This document shows, piece after piece, positions 50,691 to 60,378 of a stretch of DNA of 64,000 bases; position 1 is the first letter of the stretch; every line of letters begins with the position of its first letter. A model generated the notes under the pieces. That model was given only the letters and a program-made list of their open reading frames with translations, did not search any database and had not been told where the DNA came from. This DNA is from Acinetobacter schindleri CIP 107287 (GTDB taxonomy: Bacteria > Pseudomonadota > Gammaproteobacteria > Pseudomonadales > Moraxellaceae). The translations under genes were made by a program, and so were the position numbers. The stretch spans positions 434,001 through 498,000 of the forward strand of contig NZ_KB849576.1 in assembly GCF_000368625.1 (NCBI RefSeq), read 5' to 3'.

Positions 50691-50730
50691 TGCTGTATGT
50701 AATTTTTTAAAATTATAAAATTAAATTGAG

Positions 50731-51444
50731 ATGCGTAATTATAATTTGACCAAAAAAGAAGGCAAGGTCGTTGCTGAAACACAGCAAGCGCTCTATCGAG
50801 CATTATTCGGTTCAGTGAATTTTCCAAGAAATCTAAGCATCTTTCTGGTTGGTATTAGTCTTTTTATGGCGACTTTGGTTCTGCATGAAGGGTGGTTTCC
50901 CACTTCACAAAGCCAAGGTATGAGCAATTATCATCGTTGGTTATATGATGTTTATGTGACGGTTTCCATATTCATTGTACCTTTAATCTACCTGCGTTTT
51001 AAGCAGCTCGAAGGCTCTGTCGCTTTCCGAAGAAAATGGAACGCATACATTCGAGCTTATGCGCAGTATCAGTTTAAATTAAAACAAGTGGTAGAAAGTG
51101 TAGATGATGACAGGTCTGGTCAGCAAAAGTTAAGCGACTCAATGACTCGGCATTTTTTGAAATATCCATGGTTTCAATATTTACTGATTGGTGTGGTGAT
51201 TTATGGTTGTATTGCAATGTATATTTGGGTCACACCATTCACGAGTAGCCGAGGATCGAGCTTCTGGATTCTCGCGTGGTGGCCGATTAATGCTGTTATT
51301 ATCGGGATGCTTTACTATATACAATTTCCGTTAATGCTACGGTGGTTATCAATTGCAAAAATACAAGAACAATATGGAATTTTGCAACTAAGAGCAGTGC
51401 GAGAGAATTCAGTCAATAATATGGTTGAAAAAATACCAAATTGA
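50731..51444 (+). CDS. multi-pass membrane protein, function unknown
   Basis: 237 residues. Four hydrophobic segments: about 34-52, 72-90, 150-172 and 180-202. A charged cytoplasmic-type stretch with KRKWNAYIRAYAQYQFKLKQVV lies between pairs. No known motif is recognised. It lies 40 nt beyond the pst terminator and upstream of the sohB-like gene; neither neighbour suggests a role. The ATG has only a weak Shine-Dalgarno (TTGAG). Confidence 0.7.
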   Translation: MRNYNLTKKEGKVVAETQQALYRALFGSVNFPRNLSIFLVGISLFMATLVLHEGWFPTSQSQGMSNYHRWLYDVYVTVSIFIVPLIYLRFKQLEGSVAFRRKWNAYIRAYAQYQFKLKQVVESVDDDRSGQQKLSDSMTRHFLKYPWFQYLLIGVVIYGCIAMYIWVTPFTSSRGSSFWILAWWPINAVIIGMLYYIQFPLMLRWLSIAKIQEQYGILQLRAVRENSVNNMVEKIPN

Positions 51445-51491
51445 CCTAATCTAAGGTTTATAGCCCGAATTAAACTGAGAATAGATTTTAT

Positions 51492-52454
51492 ATGTTATTT
51501 CATACTCCGAAACTACCGGCTGAAATCCGTATCAGTCACCTGAATGCGCGTATTAATGAACAACGAAAAAAAATTGCGCAAACCACTGCCTCTAAACTGG
51601 AGCTGTTGCAGTTAAGTCAGCAACTGGCAAAAGAAGCACGTGCCCGTAAAAAAACTAATGAAAAAATCTACGTGCTCGATTTTAAAGGAGATACTGCTGC
51701 TTCTGCAGTTGAACAGCTACGTGAAGAAATTACCCTGATTCTGGCAACAGCAAAAGCTGGACGCGACCGTGTAATCGTACGCTTGGAAAGTCCCGGTGGT
51801 ATGGTACATGGCTATGGTCTGGCAGCTGCCCAACTGGTGCGATTACGTGAAGCAGGATTCCATTTGACGATTTGCGTCGATAAAGTTGCTGCTAGCGGTG
51901 GTTATATGATGGCATGTATTGCCAGCGAAATTATTTCTGCCCCGTTTGCGATTGTGGGTTCAATTGGTGTAGTTGCTCAAGTGCCGAACTTTAACCGTCT
52001 GTTGAAAGACAACAAGATTGACTTTGAACTGTTTACGGCAGGTGAGTACAAACGTACTGTAACCATGTTCGGTGAAAATACTGAAGAAGGTAAAGCCAAG
52101 TTTGAAGAAGAAATTCAGCAGACTCATGCGCTATTTAAGCACTTTGTAGAAAAGTATCGTCCGCAACTCAATGTTGAAAAAGTGGCAACAGGTGAGCACT
52201 GGTATGGTCAGGATGCGCTGGATCTGAATCTGGTGGATAAGCTGCAAACATCGGATGAGTATGTGTTGGGTTTATTGCCTCAGCATGATGTGTATACGAT
52301 CAATACACGTAAGAAACCAACTTTAGGTGAAAAACTGGGGTTGCAGGCAGCACAAATTGCTGATTCTCTAATTCCTGCTGTAATGAACAAAGTAGTCGAT
52401 ACGCTGACGAAAGCCAATTCGAATTTGGTTCAGATGCGTGATCCGAAACTTTAA
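51492..52454 (+). CDS. S49-family peptidase, SohB-like
   Basis: 320 residues. The S49 core has VIVRLESPGGMVHGYGLAAAQLVRLREAG and the nucleophile region VDKVAASGGYMMACIASEIISAPFAIVGSIGVV (Ser in ASGGY). A Lys that may be catalytic lies in FTAGEYKRTVT. E. coli SohB starts with a membrane helix; here the N-terminus is charged (EIRISHLNARINEQRKK) with no such segment, so the enzyme looks soluble or peripherally bound. A terminator follows. Confidence 0.88.
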   Translation: MLFHTPKLPAEIRISHLNARINEQRKKIAQTTASKLELLQLSQQLAKEARARKKTNEKIYVLDFKGDTAASAVEQLREEITLILATAKAGRDRVIVRLESPGGMVHGYGLAAAQLVRLREAGFHLTICVDKVAASGGYMMACIASEIISAPFAIVGSIGVVAQVPNFNRLLKDNKIDFELFTAGEYKRTVTMFGENTEEGKAKFEEEIQQTHALFKHFVEKYRPQLNVEKVATGEHWYGQDALDLNLVDKLQTSDEYVLGLLPQHDVYTINTRKKPTLGEKLGLQAAQIADSLIPAVMNKVVDTLTKANSNLVQMRDPKL

Positions 52455-52478
52455 TTTATTGCTCTGAAAATGATATGG

Positions 52479-52506
52479 AAAGCTCACTTCGGTGGGCTTT
52501 TTTATT
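52479..52506 (+). terminator. terminator after the sohB-like gene
   Basis: AAAGCTCAC / GTGGGCTTT stem (one G-T) with TTCG loop and T run. Confidence 0.88.
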
Positions 52507-52562
52507 TTTGAAATCAAATAATTATGATATAAGTGAAGTACTTTAATTGAGTCTAGGCTCAT

Positions 52563-53024
52563 ATGCTCACGTTCATTTTATTATTGGGATTCTTTAGCAT
52601 CGTGTTTATTCCGATGTTATGTATGCTCTATGCTGAAGCCAAACTCATAAATAATGATTCGAAGAAGATTCTGTTTTGGCTGAGCTTTCTACCTGGTGCA
52701 TGTATTTTTCTATTATATGGTGTTTTAAAGCCAAATAATCCACCCGTTACTCCATCGAAAGAATGTGGTGTGGTGCAGTCTTATCAGATATATAAAACTC
52801 GAGGTGGAACTCAGCATGAAAGCGTAATCATTCGCTTCAATGGTGCCAAGTATAGTCGTTATTTATATTTCGATAAGGATTCTGAGAAAATGCCGAAAGG
52901 GCAAAGGGTCTGTTTTGAGTATTTAGATAAGTTTAAATACCCACACTTGTCAAAATCTAAGTTGGTTAAATGGATTGACCCCACTGAAATGCCGACCATC
53001 ACTGAAGCTCATCAGATAAAATAA
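52563..53024 (+). CDS. membrane protein with C-terminal soluble domain, unknown
   Basis: 153 residues. Two N-terminal hydrophobic helices (about 2-24 and 35-56) are followed by a soluble part with GVVQSYQIYKTRGGTQHESVIIRFNG and YFDKDSEKMPKGQRVCFEYLDKF, a beta-rich pattern reminiscent of OB-like or DUF3592-type extracytoplasmic domains. I cannot name a family. A second unknown gene follows after 27 nt; they may be co-transcribed. Confidence 0.65.
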   Translation: MLTFILLLGFFSIVFIPMLCMLYAEAKLINNDSKKILFWLSFLPGACIFLLYGVLKPNNPPVTPSKECGVVQSYQIYKTRGGTQHESVIIRFNGAKYSRYLYFDKDSEKMPKGQRVCFEYLDKFKYPHLSKSKLVKWIDPTEMPTITEAHQIK

Positions 53025-53051
53025 AGCATATTTTACTGTTAGAGCAGAAAC

Positions 53052-53288
53052 ATGGCTGTCGCTGAAGCATATCTTGCAACGCAAAACTGTTATTTTAATT
53101 ACGAGTTTGAAGAATTGAATTTAGAGGATTTTCCTGAGGAGTTATCTGTGTCACTGCGTGGCATAATGTTCCGCCATGAAATTCAATATCCTGATGCAAT
53201 CTATTTCATTTATTACAGCGAGATATTGACGGGGAGTGAATTGCAAAAAATGAAAGATGATTGGAAGCGATATTGCCCACTTCCATAA
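53052..53288 (+). CDS. hypothetical protein, 78 residues
   Basis: Acidic, Tyr/Phe-rich small soluble protein (NYEFEELNLEDFPEELS; YPDAIYFIYYSEIL). No recognised family. It lies 27 nt after the small membrane protein gene, and the terminator at 53345-53377 closes the pair. Confidence 0.6.
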   Translation: MAVAEAYLATQNCYFNYEFEELNLEDFPEELSVSLRGIMFRHEIQYPDAIYFIYYSEILTGSELQKMKDDWKRYCPLP

Positions 53289-53344
53289 TTGAAAAATAGG
53301 AAGGTAATTAAATCCATGATTCAAAACTTTAATTCATGATGATC

Positions 53345-53377
53345 TAAAAAGCTCACTTTAATGAGCTTTTTTTATTT
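53345..53377. terminator. bidirectional terminator
   Basis: AAAAAGCTCA / TGAGCTTTTT stem with A/T runs, between convergent genes. It overlaps the 3' end of the DUF2238 gene. Confidence 0.88.
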
Positions 53378-53994
53378 TGTGAAATCAGCATCAGTGCACC
53401 CGTAAACATCGACCCAACTGTTGCTAAAAACATATCTTTATGTGCATCCCACATGTCGCCTTGCTGACCATTATAACTTTCTGCCTGTTCAGGGGATAAG
53501 CCAATCGCAATCAGCCATTCGATCCATTCATAAATCAGGCTGGTTGCCATGACAAATTGAATGACTAACAAGAAAACTGTGAATGGTTTTTGCTGCGGCA
53601 GCCAGACCTGAAACAGCCGGTAAAATACCGGGTAGAGTAGAAGGCCAAAAGCCAGGTGTACAAAACGGTCAAACATGTTGCGTGACCAGCCTATGGCAGC
53701 ATTCAGGTCAAAGCCAAAGAGTGTCTGAGTCCATTCATTATAAGGTACATAAGAATACAGATAATGTGCAGCAACCACATGAATCAGCAGAAAAGCCAGA
53801 TAGAGGTTGAAACTGAAGAAGCTCAATCCGATTTTATACAGGCACAAGATCAACATAACGATCATAAAAACCGTACCTGTTTGATGGAGCAGATAAGATT
53901 CCATTTCTAAAGGATGAATACTGGCAAAGATAATCGCAATTGCCAAAATCCCTAAACTAACAAAATGTTTGCTGCTTAATCGATGATCCATCAT
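53353..53994 (-). CDS. DUF2238 (YjdF-like) membrane protein
   Basis: 213 residues with about six hydrophobic helices. DUF2238 traits are the central WSRNMFDRFVHLAFGLLLYP and the C-terminal SLIYEWIEWLIAIGLSPEQAESYNGQQGDMWDAHKDMFLATVGSMF, with conserved charged residues inside the membrane region. Function unknown. Single gene, divergent from nothing obvious; purB is next on the same strand. Confidence 0.85.
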   Translation of the reverse strand: MMDHRLSSKHFVSLGILAIAIIFASIHPLEMESYLLHQTGTVFMIVMLILCLYKIGLSFFSFNLYLAFLLIHVVAAHYLYSYVPYNEWTQTLFGFDLNAAIGWSRNMFDRFVHLAFGLLLYPVFYRLFQVWLPQQKPFTVFLLVIQFVMATSLIYEWIEWLIAIGLSPEQAESYNGQQGDMWDAHKDMFLATVGSMFTGALMLISQNKKSSLK

Positions 53995-54035
53995 CTATTT
54001 CTATATCATTTTTCTTAAAGTTAGACATGATTATA

Positions 54036-54067
54036 AATAAAAAAAGCGAAGCCGGAGCTTCGCTTTT
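54036..54067 (-). terminator. terminator after purB
   Basis: AAGCGAAGC / GCTTCGCTT stem with CGGA-type loop and T run on the minus strand. Confidence 0.9.
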
Positions 54068-54084
54068 GGTCTTAATTGTCTAAA

Positions 54085-55482
<1,398 letters not shown>

Positions 55483-55529
55483 CTAAATTTTGGAATTAAA
55501 CGAAAAACGAGATACGCGTACAGCATCAG

Positions 55530-56261
55530 TTAAACTGCCTGAAACTGTAAGCGCGCGAGATTTTGGATATCCTGTAGCAGCTTGCGCTTGCCAAAAACCA
55601 TACCCCAGGAACTGCCGCCGAGTTGACGCCATAGGTGTGCCATTTGCAGGCCAGTAAACAATGAAGCACGAATACGGTTGGTGTGACCGGCATCTTTAAA
55701 GGCTTCAGCATTACCACGCACCATAATGCGCGGATTAATCTGTCCGGCAGTATCCACATAGGTTTGTGCGAGATTGGCAATGATGCTGGGGTGCATATAG
55801 TTATTGTCGAAAAAGGAGAGCTGTCTTAGAATTTTTTGCTGGGATTGTTCAATAATTTCAACAAATTTAGGATTGCTGTAGACCTTCTTTTCTAACTGAA
55901 GAAGTGCCATCGCATAGGACATTGGCAGCTTGGTAGAGGAGAGTTTTGGAAGTCTGGATTTTGGGCTGGTATCGAAGGGTTGAGTAATGGAACTTTCTAA
56001 GGTCTTTAATCCGAGAGAAATATCAGCCAGCTGATTAAAGAGATCCAGGGTCTGAACATTAAGTGAGCCGCTTGGTCGGATATTTAAACTGGCTTTAATC
56101 AGCTGTTCAAAATAGAAATTACCACTTTCACCAATGCTTTGCTGACCGGTTAAAGCAGTCATATGGGTCAGCTGGGTGGCCTGAAACACACCCGCTAACG
56201 CCAAAGCACGGTTTTGACGAACATTCAACGCTGTGGCCTGTTGAAAAGGTAATTTCGTCAT
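55530..56261 (-). CDS. hflD: HflD-family protein (DUF489)
   Basis: 243 residues. Pattern of Hfl[58 protein letters not shown] and [35 protein letters not shown]. In E. coli HflD restrains phage lambda lysogeny by binding CII and is a peripheral membrane protein; its housekeeping role is unclear. ATG 56261 (GAGG upstream) is preferred over an upstream start that would overlap mnmA. Confidence 0.93.
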   Translation of the reverse strand: MTKLPFQQATALNVRQNRALALAGVFQATQLTHMTALTGQQSIGESGNFYFEQLIKASLNIRPSGSLNVQTLDLFNQLADISLGLKTLESSITQPFDTSPKSRLPKLSSTKLPMSYAMALLQLEKKVYSNPKFVEIIEQSQQKILRQLSFFDNNYMHPSIIANLAQTYVDTAGQINPRIMVRGNAEAFKDAGHTNRIRASLFTGLQMAHLWRQLGGSSWGMVFGKRKLLQDIQNLARLQFQAV

Positions 56262-56274
56262 GCCGACCTCATCC

Positions 56275-57420
56275 TTATATAAAATCAGGTTTAGGTGCAT
56301 TGGTATGATGAATCACACCGCCACCCAAACATACTTCACCTGAGTAGAACACCACGCTTTGACCTGGGGTCACAGCTCGTTGTGGCTCATCAAATTCTAC
56401 CCGAACACCTTGGGGTGTTTCTGGATCCTTATAAATGGTACACGCTTGATCAGGCTGACGATAGCGGGTTTTTGCCGTACAGCGGAAACCTGATTCAGAG
56501 ATCTCCTGCTCACCAGCTACCCAGTCAATCGCTTCACTCCAAAGCATGGTGCTTTGCATCAGTGGATGTTCATGGCCCTGACCAACCACGAGACGGTTAC
56601 CCTCGATATCTTTGTGCAGTACAAACCAGGCACCTTCTTCAGCGCCTTTCATACCGCCAATGCCGATCCCGCCGCGTTGACCGAGCGTATAGTACATTAA
56701 GCCGTGATGTTCACCAACCTCTTTACCGTCTTCTAGCACGATTTTTCCGGGTTGAGCCGGTAAATATTGCTTCAAGAAGTCATTAAAGCGGCGTTCACCA
56801 ATAAAACAGATGCCTGTCGAGTCTTTCTTCTTTGCTGTGGCAAGACCTAATTCTTCTGCAATTTTACGTACTTGCGGCTTTTCAATTTCACCCACCGGAA
56901 ACAGAGTCTTATTAATTTCACGACCATGAACGGCATGCAGGAAGTAAGTCTGGTCTTTATTGTTGTCTACGCCACGCAATAAAGGTGCATATTGATCACC
57001 TTTAGAATTGGTCATGGTTTCACCACGACGACAATAGTGACCCGTCGCAATAAAGTCTGCACCCAGGTTGATCGCATGATCCAGGAAGGCACGGAATTTA
57101 ATTTCTTTATTGCATAAGATATCCGGGTTTGGGGTACGGCCGGCCGCATATTCAGCCAGGAAATGCTCGAATACGCGATCCCAATATTCCATCGCAAAGT
57201 TGGCAGTATGCAGTTTAATCCCGATCTTGTCACAAACGGCCTGAGCATCGGCAAGGTCATCCATTGCCGTGCAGTATTCTGTGCCGTCATCTTCTTCCCA
57301 GTTTTTCATGAAAAGACCTTCAACCTGATAACCTTGTTGAAGTAGGAGTGCTGCAGACACAGATGAATCTACACCACCAGACATTCCGACGATGACACGT
57401 TGTTGCATGGGATTAGGCAT
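56275..57420 (-). CDS. mnmA: tRNA-uridine 2-thiolase MnmA
   Basis: 381 residues. Puts the 2-thio group on U34 of Lys, Glu and Gln tRNAs. The PP-loop is [12 protein letters not shown] (12-23), catalytic Cys103 lies in [11 protein letters not shown], and the partner Cys205 in [13 protein letters not shown]. The C-terminal beta-barrel domain is complete. Its start overlaps the end of the upstream Nudix gene by 8 nt, and hflD follows after 13 nt. Confidence 0.97.
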   Translation of the reverse strand: MPNPMQQRVIVGMSGGVDSSVSAALLLQQGYQVEGLFMKNWEEDDGTEYCTAMDDLADAQAVCDKIGIKLHTANFAMEYWDRVFEHFLAEYAAGRTPNPDILCNKEIKFRAFLDHAINLGADFIATGHYCRRGETMTNSKGDQYAPLLRGVDNNKDQTYFLHAVHGREINKTLFPVGEIEKPQVRKIAEELGLATAKKKDSTGICFIGERRFNDFLKQYLPAQPGKIVLEDGKEVGEHHGLMYYTLGQRGGIGIGGMKGAEEGAWFVLHKDIEGNRLVVGQGHEHPLMQSTMLWSEAIDWVAGEQEISESGFRCTAKTRYRQPDQACTIYKDPETPQGVRVEFDEPQRAVTPGQSVVFYSGEVCLGGGVIHHTNAPKPDFI

Positions 57421-57898
57421 CCAAATTTGAAATTAAGGGAGAGTTTTGGTGCTCGTAAATGAGCGATAAAGGGTATTTTTGACCAGAAAGCGCATCCCGT
57501 ACGGCTTTAATCACCAGCGGACTACGCGCACGAGCTGACTCTTGCAGTTCATCTAAAGTCATCCAGACTGCACCGACAATGTCCGTATCTAAAGTTGCAT
57601 GTGGGTCATAATCAACCGATTTGGCTAAAAAACAGAAGCGAAAATAAGTACGGTCTGGGAACATCGGCGGGGTATAGGTATACATGCCTAAAAGATGGGT
57701 CACTTCAACCGTATGTCCGGTTTCTTCCATGGTTTCACGAATTGCGGCCTCGACAATGGTTTCACCGCATTCTACATGACCTGCTGGCTGATTAAATACT
57801 GTGTGTGTCACACCTTCTGTATGTTCTTCTACAAAAAGGAATTTTCCGTCTTTTTCGACAACGGTTGCGACAGTGACGTGAGCAGTCCAAGCAGTCAT
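57413..57898 (-). CDS. nudJ: Nudix hydrolase, NudJ-like
   Basis: 161 residues. The Nudix box [25 protein letters not shown] fits GX5EX7REUXEEXGU. E. coli NudJ is a thiamin-pyrophosphate and nucleoside-diphosphate phosphatase in the same gene order before mnmA, which supports the symbol. It is first of the nudJ-mnmA-hflD-purB cluster, with its stop inside mnmA. The IS element lies 110 bp upstream. Confidence 0.92.
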   Translation of the reverse strand: MTAWTAHVTVATVVEKDGKFLFVEEHTEGVTHTVFNQPAGHVECGETIVEAAIRETMEETGHTVEVTHLLGMYTYTPPMFPDRTYFRFCFLAKSVDYDPHATLDTDIVGAVWMTLDELQESARARSPLVIKAVRDALSGQKYPLSLIYEHQNSPLISNLDA

Positions 57899-58009
57899 AG
57901 AAACAGCACCATGGAAAATGATGCACTATTGTATAAAATTTTGTGGTGTGTGGCTATGTTGAGAGGGGATTTCTTTAGCTACTAAAAAATTATTAGTTTT
58001 AAATAAATA

Positions 58010-58866
58010 GGGTCTGTTGACATTTGTTGATTAAAAAAATAGCGAGATAGTAAAATTAAATCGCCAAACCCAATTTTACACTCGCTATGCCTCGAACAAT
58101 GCTAAATGATCAACACTGGTCCAAGTTACTTGCTATTTTCCGTCACTTTAATATTTATCTCAAATTAAATTTACGGAATTTTATTGAAGCGATTTTATTT
58201 CGAATTAGAACAGGCTGTCCTTGGCGTGATTTACCTCAAGAGTTTGGTAAATCAAATTCTATTTTTAAGAAATATAATCGATGGTCTAAAAATAGTAAGT
58301 TTATGAATATTTTTAAATTATTCAGCCAGCATGCTGATAAAGAGTGGATTTTTATCGATGGGAGCCATGTACGAGCGCATCAACATTCAGCTGGTATTAA
58401 GAATCAAAGTATTTCCAAAAGTATTGGTGGTAATAGTTCAAAAATACATTTAGCAATCGATTCAAATGGTAATCCTATTGAATTTATTATTTCAGATGGA
58501 ACTTCACATGATATTAAGGTTGCACCTGATCTTGTATCAAAATTAGATTTAACAGAGTCAGAAATGCTATGTGCAGATAAAGGCTATGATTCAGAAAGTT
58601 TCAGAAAGAAAATTAGAGAAAGTAATACGAAAGCAAACATTCCTCGAAGATCAAATGCCAAATCTAGCAATGATGATATGGACTGGTATATGTATAAAAT
58701 CAGACATTTAGTTGAAAATGCATTTTGTAGATTAAAACAATTTAGAGGAATTGCCACAAGATACGATAAGCTAAAACGTAACTATCAAAGCGCTGTTGCT
58801 TTAGCTTGTATATTTATATGGTTGCCTCTTTAGCTCAATTTATCGGCTGTAAATGTCAACACACCC
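58010..58866 (+). mobile_element. IS5-family insertion sequence, 857 bp, complete
   Basis: Terminal inverted repeats GGGTCTGTTGACATTT (left) and GGGTGTGTTGACATTT (right, reverse complement) match at 15 of 16 positions. TA flanks each side (58008-58009 and 58867-58868), fitting a TA target duplication as in the IS427 group of the IS5 family. One intact transposase gene fills it. It sits between nudJ and a dif-like site 123 bp away. Confidence 0.92.
58087..58833 (+). CDS. IS5-family transposase
   Basis: 248-residue DDE transposase in a single frame. An N-terminal DUF4096-like domain (RIRTGCPWRDLPQEFGKSNSIFKKYNRW) precedes the catalytic core: first Asp in FIDGSHVRAHQH, second Asp in CADKGYDSESF, Glu in HLVENAFCRLKQFRGIATRYDK. 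Many IS427-group members need a frameshift between two frames; this copy does not. It looks able to transpose. Confidence 0.93.
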   Translation: MPRTMLNDQHWSKLLAIFRHFNIYLKLNLRNFIEAILFRIRTGCPWRDLPQEFGKSNSIFKKYNRWSKNSKFMNIFKLFSQHADKEWIFIDGSHVRAHQHSAGIKNQSISKSIGGNSSKIHLAIDSNGNPIEFIISDGTSHDIKVAPDLVSKLDLTESEMLCADKGYDSESFRKKIRESNTKANIPRRSNAKSSNDDMDWYMYKIRHLVENAFCRLKQFRGIATRYDKLKRNYQSAVALACIFIWLPL

Positions 58867-58988
58867 TAAGCAATTTTATGAAATATTGCCTCTATTTTAA
58901 GCGTAAAATACTGAAAATCACTAAAAAAGCTCAATTCAACAGCATTAAGCTTTTATGTGTATAACAAAACTATGAATTATAAAAAATA

Positions 58989-59016
58989 ATTTCTTATAAC
59001 GTGTATCATGTTAATT
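58989..59016 (+). other. dif-like XerC/XerD site A
   Basis: 28 bp: XerC-type half ATTTCTTATAA, 6-nt spacer CGTGTA, XerD-type half TCATGTTAATT. Compared with the Acinetobacter plasmid pdif pattern that I recall (ATTTCGTATAA, 6 nt, TTATGTTAATT), each half has one mismatch. The XerD half points to the right, into the segment with the hbpS-like and hydroxyisourate hydrolase genes. Confidence 0.7.
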
Positions 59017-59037
59017 GAGAAATATTAAGCATAAACT

Positions 59038-59214
59038 TTAAACAATATTCAGGTCTAAGCTTAAACCAAATACAATGCCTTGCTGGCTGTTATACGCATA
59101 TGCTTCCCCATCATGTAACATCATAATAGATTTCACGATTGATAGCCCCAAACCGCCCGTTTTTGCTAAAAATTCAGCAATTTTAGTCTCGTCTTCAACA
59201 ATAAGTATATGCAT
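59038..59214 (-). pseudogene. two-component system deletion scar (response regulator start fused to histidine kinase end)
   Basis: Reads MHILIVEDETKIAEFLA, the first beta strand and acidic pair of an OmpR-family receiver. It passes in frame to GGLGLSIVKSIMMLHDGEA, the G2 box and end of a histidine kinase. The rest of both proteins (about 2 kb in an intact pair) is absent. The frame extends 12 codons upstream to an ATG at 59250, but 59214 matches the family start. The product cannot signal. Gene order regulator-then-kinase and the divergent partners match HprRS-type loci. Confidence 0.8.
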
Positions 59215-59248
59215 TTCAAAAATATTATATGAATTTCTCTGCCTCAAC

Positions 59249-59264
59249 ATTACAAATCTGTAAT
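59249..59264. promoter_or_regulatory. palindromic operator resembling HprR/CusR boxes
   Basis: ATTACA-AATC-TGTAAT, a perfect 6+6 palindrome with 4-nt centre, preceded by C. It lies between the divergent starts of the two-component scar and the hbpS-like gene. From memory, the E. coli HprR box is CATTACAAAATTGTAATG. The regulator that would bind it is deleted here. Confidence 0.6.
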
Positions 59265-59335
59265 TTCATTGTCATGCAGTAGTGGCTTTATTTTGACTAA
59301 GCTAAGTCATCTCTTCATTTAGCTTAATTGAACTC

Positions 59336-59812
59336 ATGAAAAAACTTCTATGTGTTCCGGCCCTTCTATGTAGCTCACTCGCATATGCTGCTCCATCAAC
59401 CAGCTATGTGATGGACTTAAAAATTGCGAATCAACTCGCGACAAACATTATGCAGGCTTGTACCGATATGGCAAAACCTGCGGCGGTGGTCATCCTTGAC
59501 CAAGGTGGCAATGTTTTGGCAAGTCAGCGTCATGAAACAGTGGGTATTCATAATCTCATCGCAGCAGAAAGGAAAGCTTTTACCGCATACTCAACCAAGG
59601 TTACGACCTTAGAATTTATGCGTAATGCTCAGAAGAATAGCGATTCACAGAATTTAACCAGCTTACCCGAATTGTTGCTTTTAGGCGGAGGCGTGCCAGT
59701 CTTTTATAAAAAGCAGTTGCTGGGTTCAGTTGGTGTGGCAGGTGCAGGAGGATCATTACAAGATGACCAATGCGCGCAGCAAGGGATAGATAACACCCTT
59801 AAATTATTTTAA
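59336..59812 (+). CDS. secreted HbpS/GlcG-family protein (DUF336)
   Basis: 158 residues with a signal peptide (MKKLLCVPALLCSSLAYA). The mature part has the HbpS/GlcG fold pattern: AVVILDQGGNVLASQRHETVGIHNLIAAERKAFTA and PELLLLGGGVPVFYKKQLLGSVGVAGAGG. Family members bind haem or act as extracellular sensor partners; Streptomyces HbpS works with the SenS-SenR two-component system. It probably forms an operon with the downstream hydrolase (30 nt) under the palindromic operator. Confidence 0.87.
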   Translation: MKKLLCVPALLCSSLAYAAPSTSYVMDLKIANQLATNIMQACTDMAKPAAVVILDQGGNVLASQRHETVGIHNLIAAERKAFTAYSTKVTTLEFMRNAQKNSDSQNLTSLPELLLLGGGVPVFYKKQLLGSVGVAGAGGSLQDDQCAQQGIDNTLKLF

Positions 59813-59842
59813 GACAATATCATTTTATAGAGGAAAACTGTT

Positions 59843-60241
59843 ATGAAAAAATTATGCTTATTTGCAGGCTCAGTATTATTTTCAACATGGAGCATGGCAC
59901 AAAACCCTTTAAGCGTGCATGTGCTTAACCTGGAAAATGGTTTACCATCACCTGAGGTGAATGTAACCTTAGAAGAGCAAAAAAATGGAAAATGGGTGCA
60001 AATTTCACAAGCTAAAACCAATGAACAAGGACGTATAACCGCATTATTTCCAGAGAATCAGAAATTTAAAAATACCACCTATAAAGTGACTTTCAAAACG
60101 GGTGAATGGTTTAATAAACATAATAAGAAAACCTTCTTTCCCGAAGTTCCTGTGATTTTCCAAACAGATGGTTCGGTAAATCACTACCATATTCCTTTAT
60201 TACTCAGTCCGTATGGTTATTCGACATATCGAGGTAACTGA
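59843..60241 (+). CDS. hiuH: periplasmic 5-hydroxyisourate hydrolase (transthyretin-like)
   Basis: 132 residues with a signal peptide (MKKLCLFAGSVLFSTWSMA). The start LSVHVLNLENGLPSPEVNVTLEE carries the conserved His of HIU hydrolase; NKKTFFPEVPVIFQTDGSVNHYHIPLLLSPYGYSTYRGN has the C-terminal set. The final tetrapeptide is YRGN where YRGS is canonical. The enzyme hydrolyses 5-hydroxyisourate, a urate oxidation product. In E. coli hiuH is controlled by the divergent HprRS system, as arranged here. No urate oxidase is nearby. Confidence 0.9.
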   Translation: MKKLCLFAGSVLFSTWSMAQNPLSVHVLNLENGLPSPEVNVTLEEQKNGKWVQISQAKTNEQGRITALFPENQKFKNTTYKVTFKTGEWFNKHNKKTFFPEVPVIFQTDGSVNHYHIPLLLSPYGYSTYRGN

Positions 60242-60269
60242 GTCCATTAAAGGATTTATCAAGTTAACT

Positions 60270-60366
60270 GATGTTATACAATAACGTCTTATACTATGTT
60301 TGGATCTAAACTAATACTAAAACATGTATAGTACTTATTTTCAAATCTAGGTAATTGTATAACATC
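60270..60366. repeat. 97-bp segment bounded by a perfect 13-bp inverted repeat
   Basis: GATGTTATACAAT at 60270-60282 and its exact complement ATTGTATAACATC at 60354-60366. The 71-nt interior has no coding capacity. The arms share TTATAC/GTATAA with XerC half-sites but lack XerD partners. It might be a miniature element or a terminator-like structure for hiuH. Confidence 0.55.
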
Positions 60367-60378
60367 AAAAGTGAATCC

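Noticed and set aside
59038..59250. 70-codon frame taken as a small intact regulator
   Set aside because: Its two halves belong to different protein families and key parts (phospho-Asp, DNA-binding domain, H box) are missing, so it is treated as a deletion scar.
60257..60284. Possible third dif-like site around TTATACAATAA
   Set aside because: The XerC-like half is imperfect and the XerD half matches only about 6 of 11 positions.
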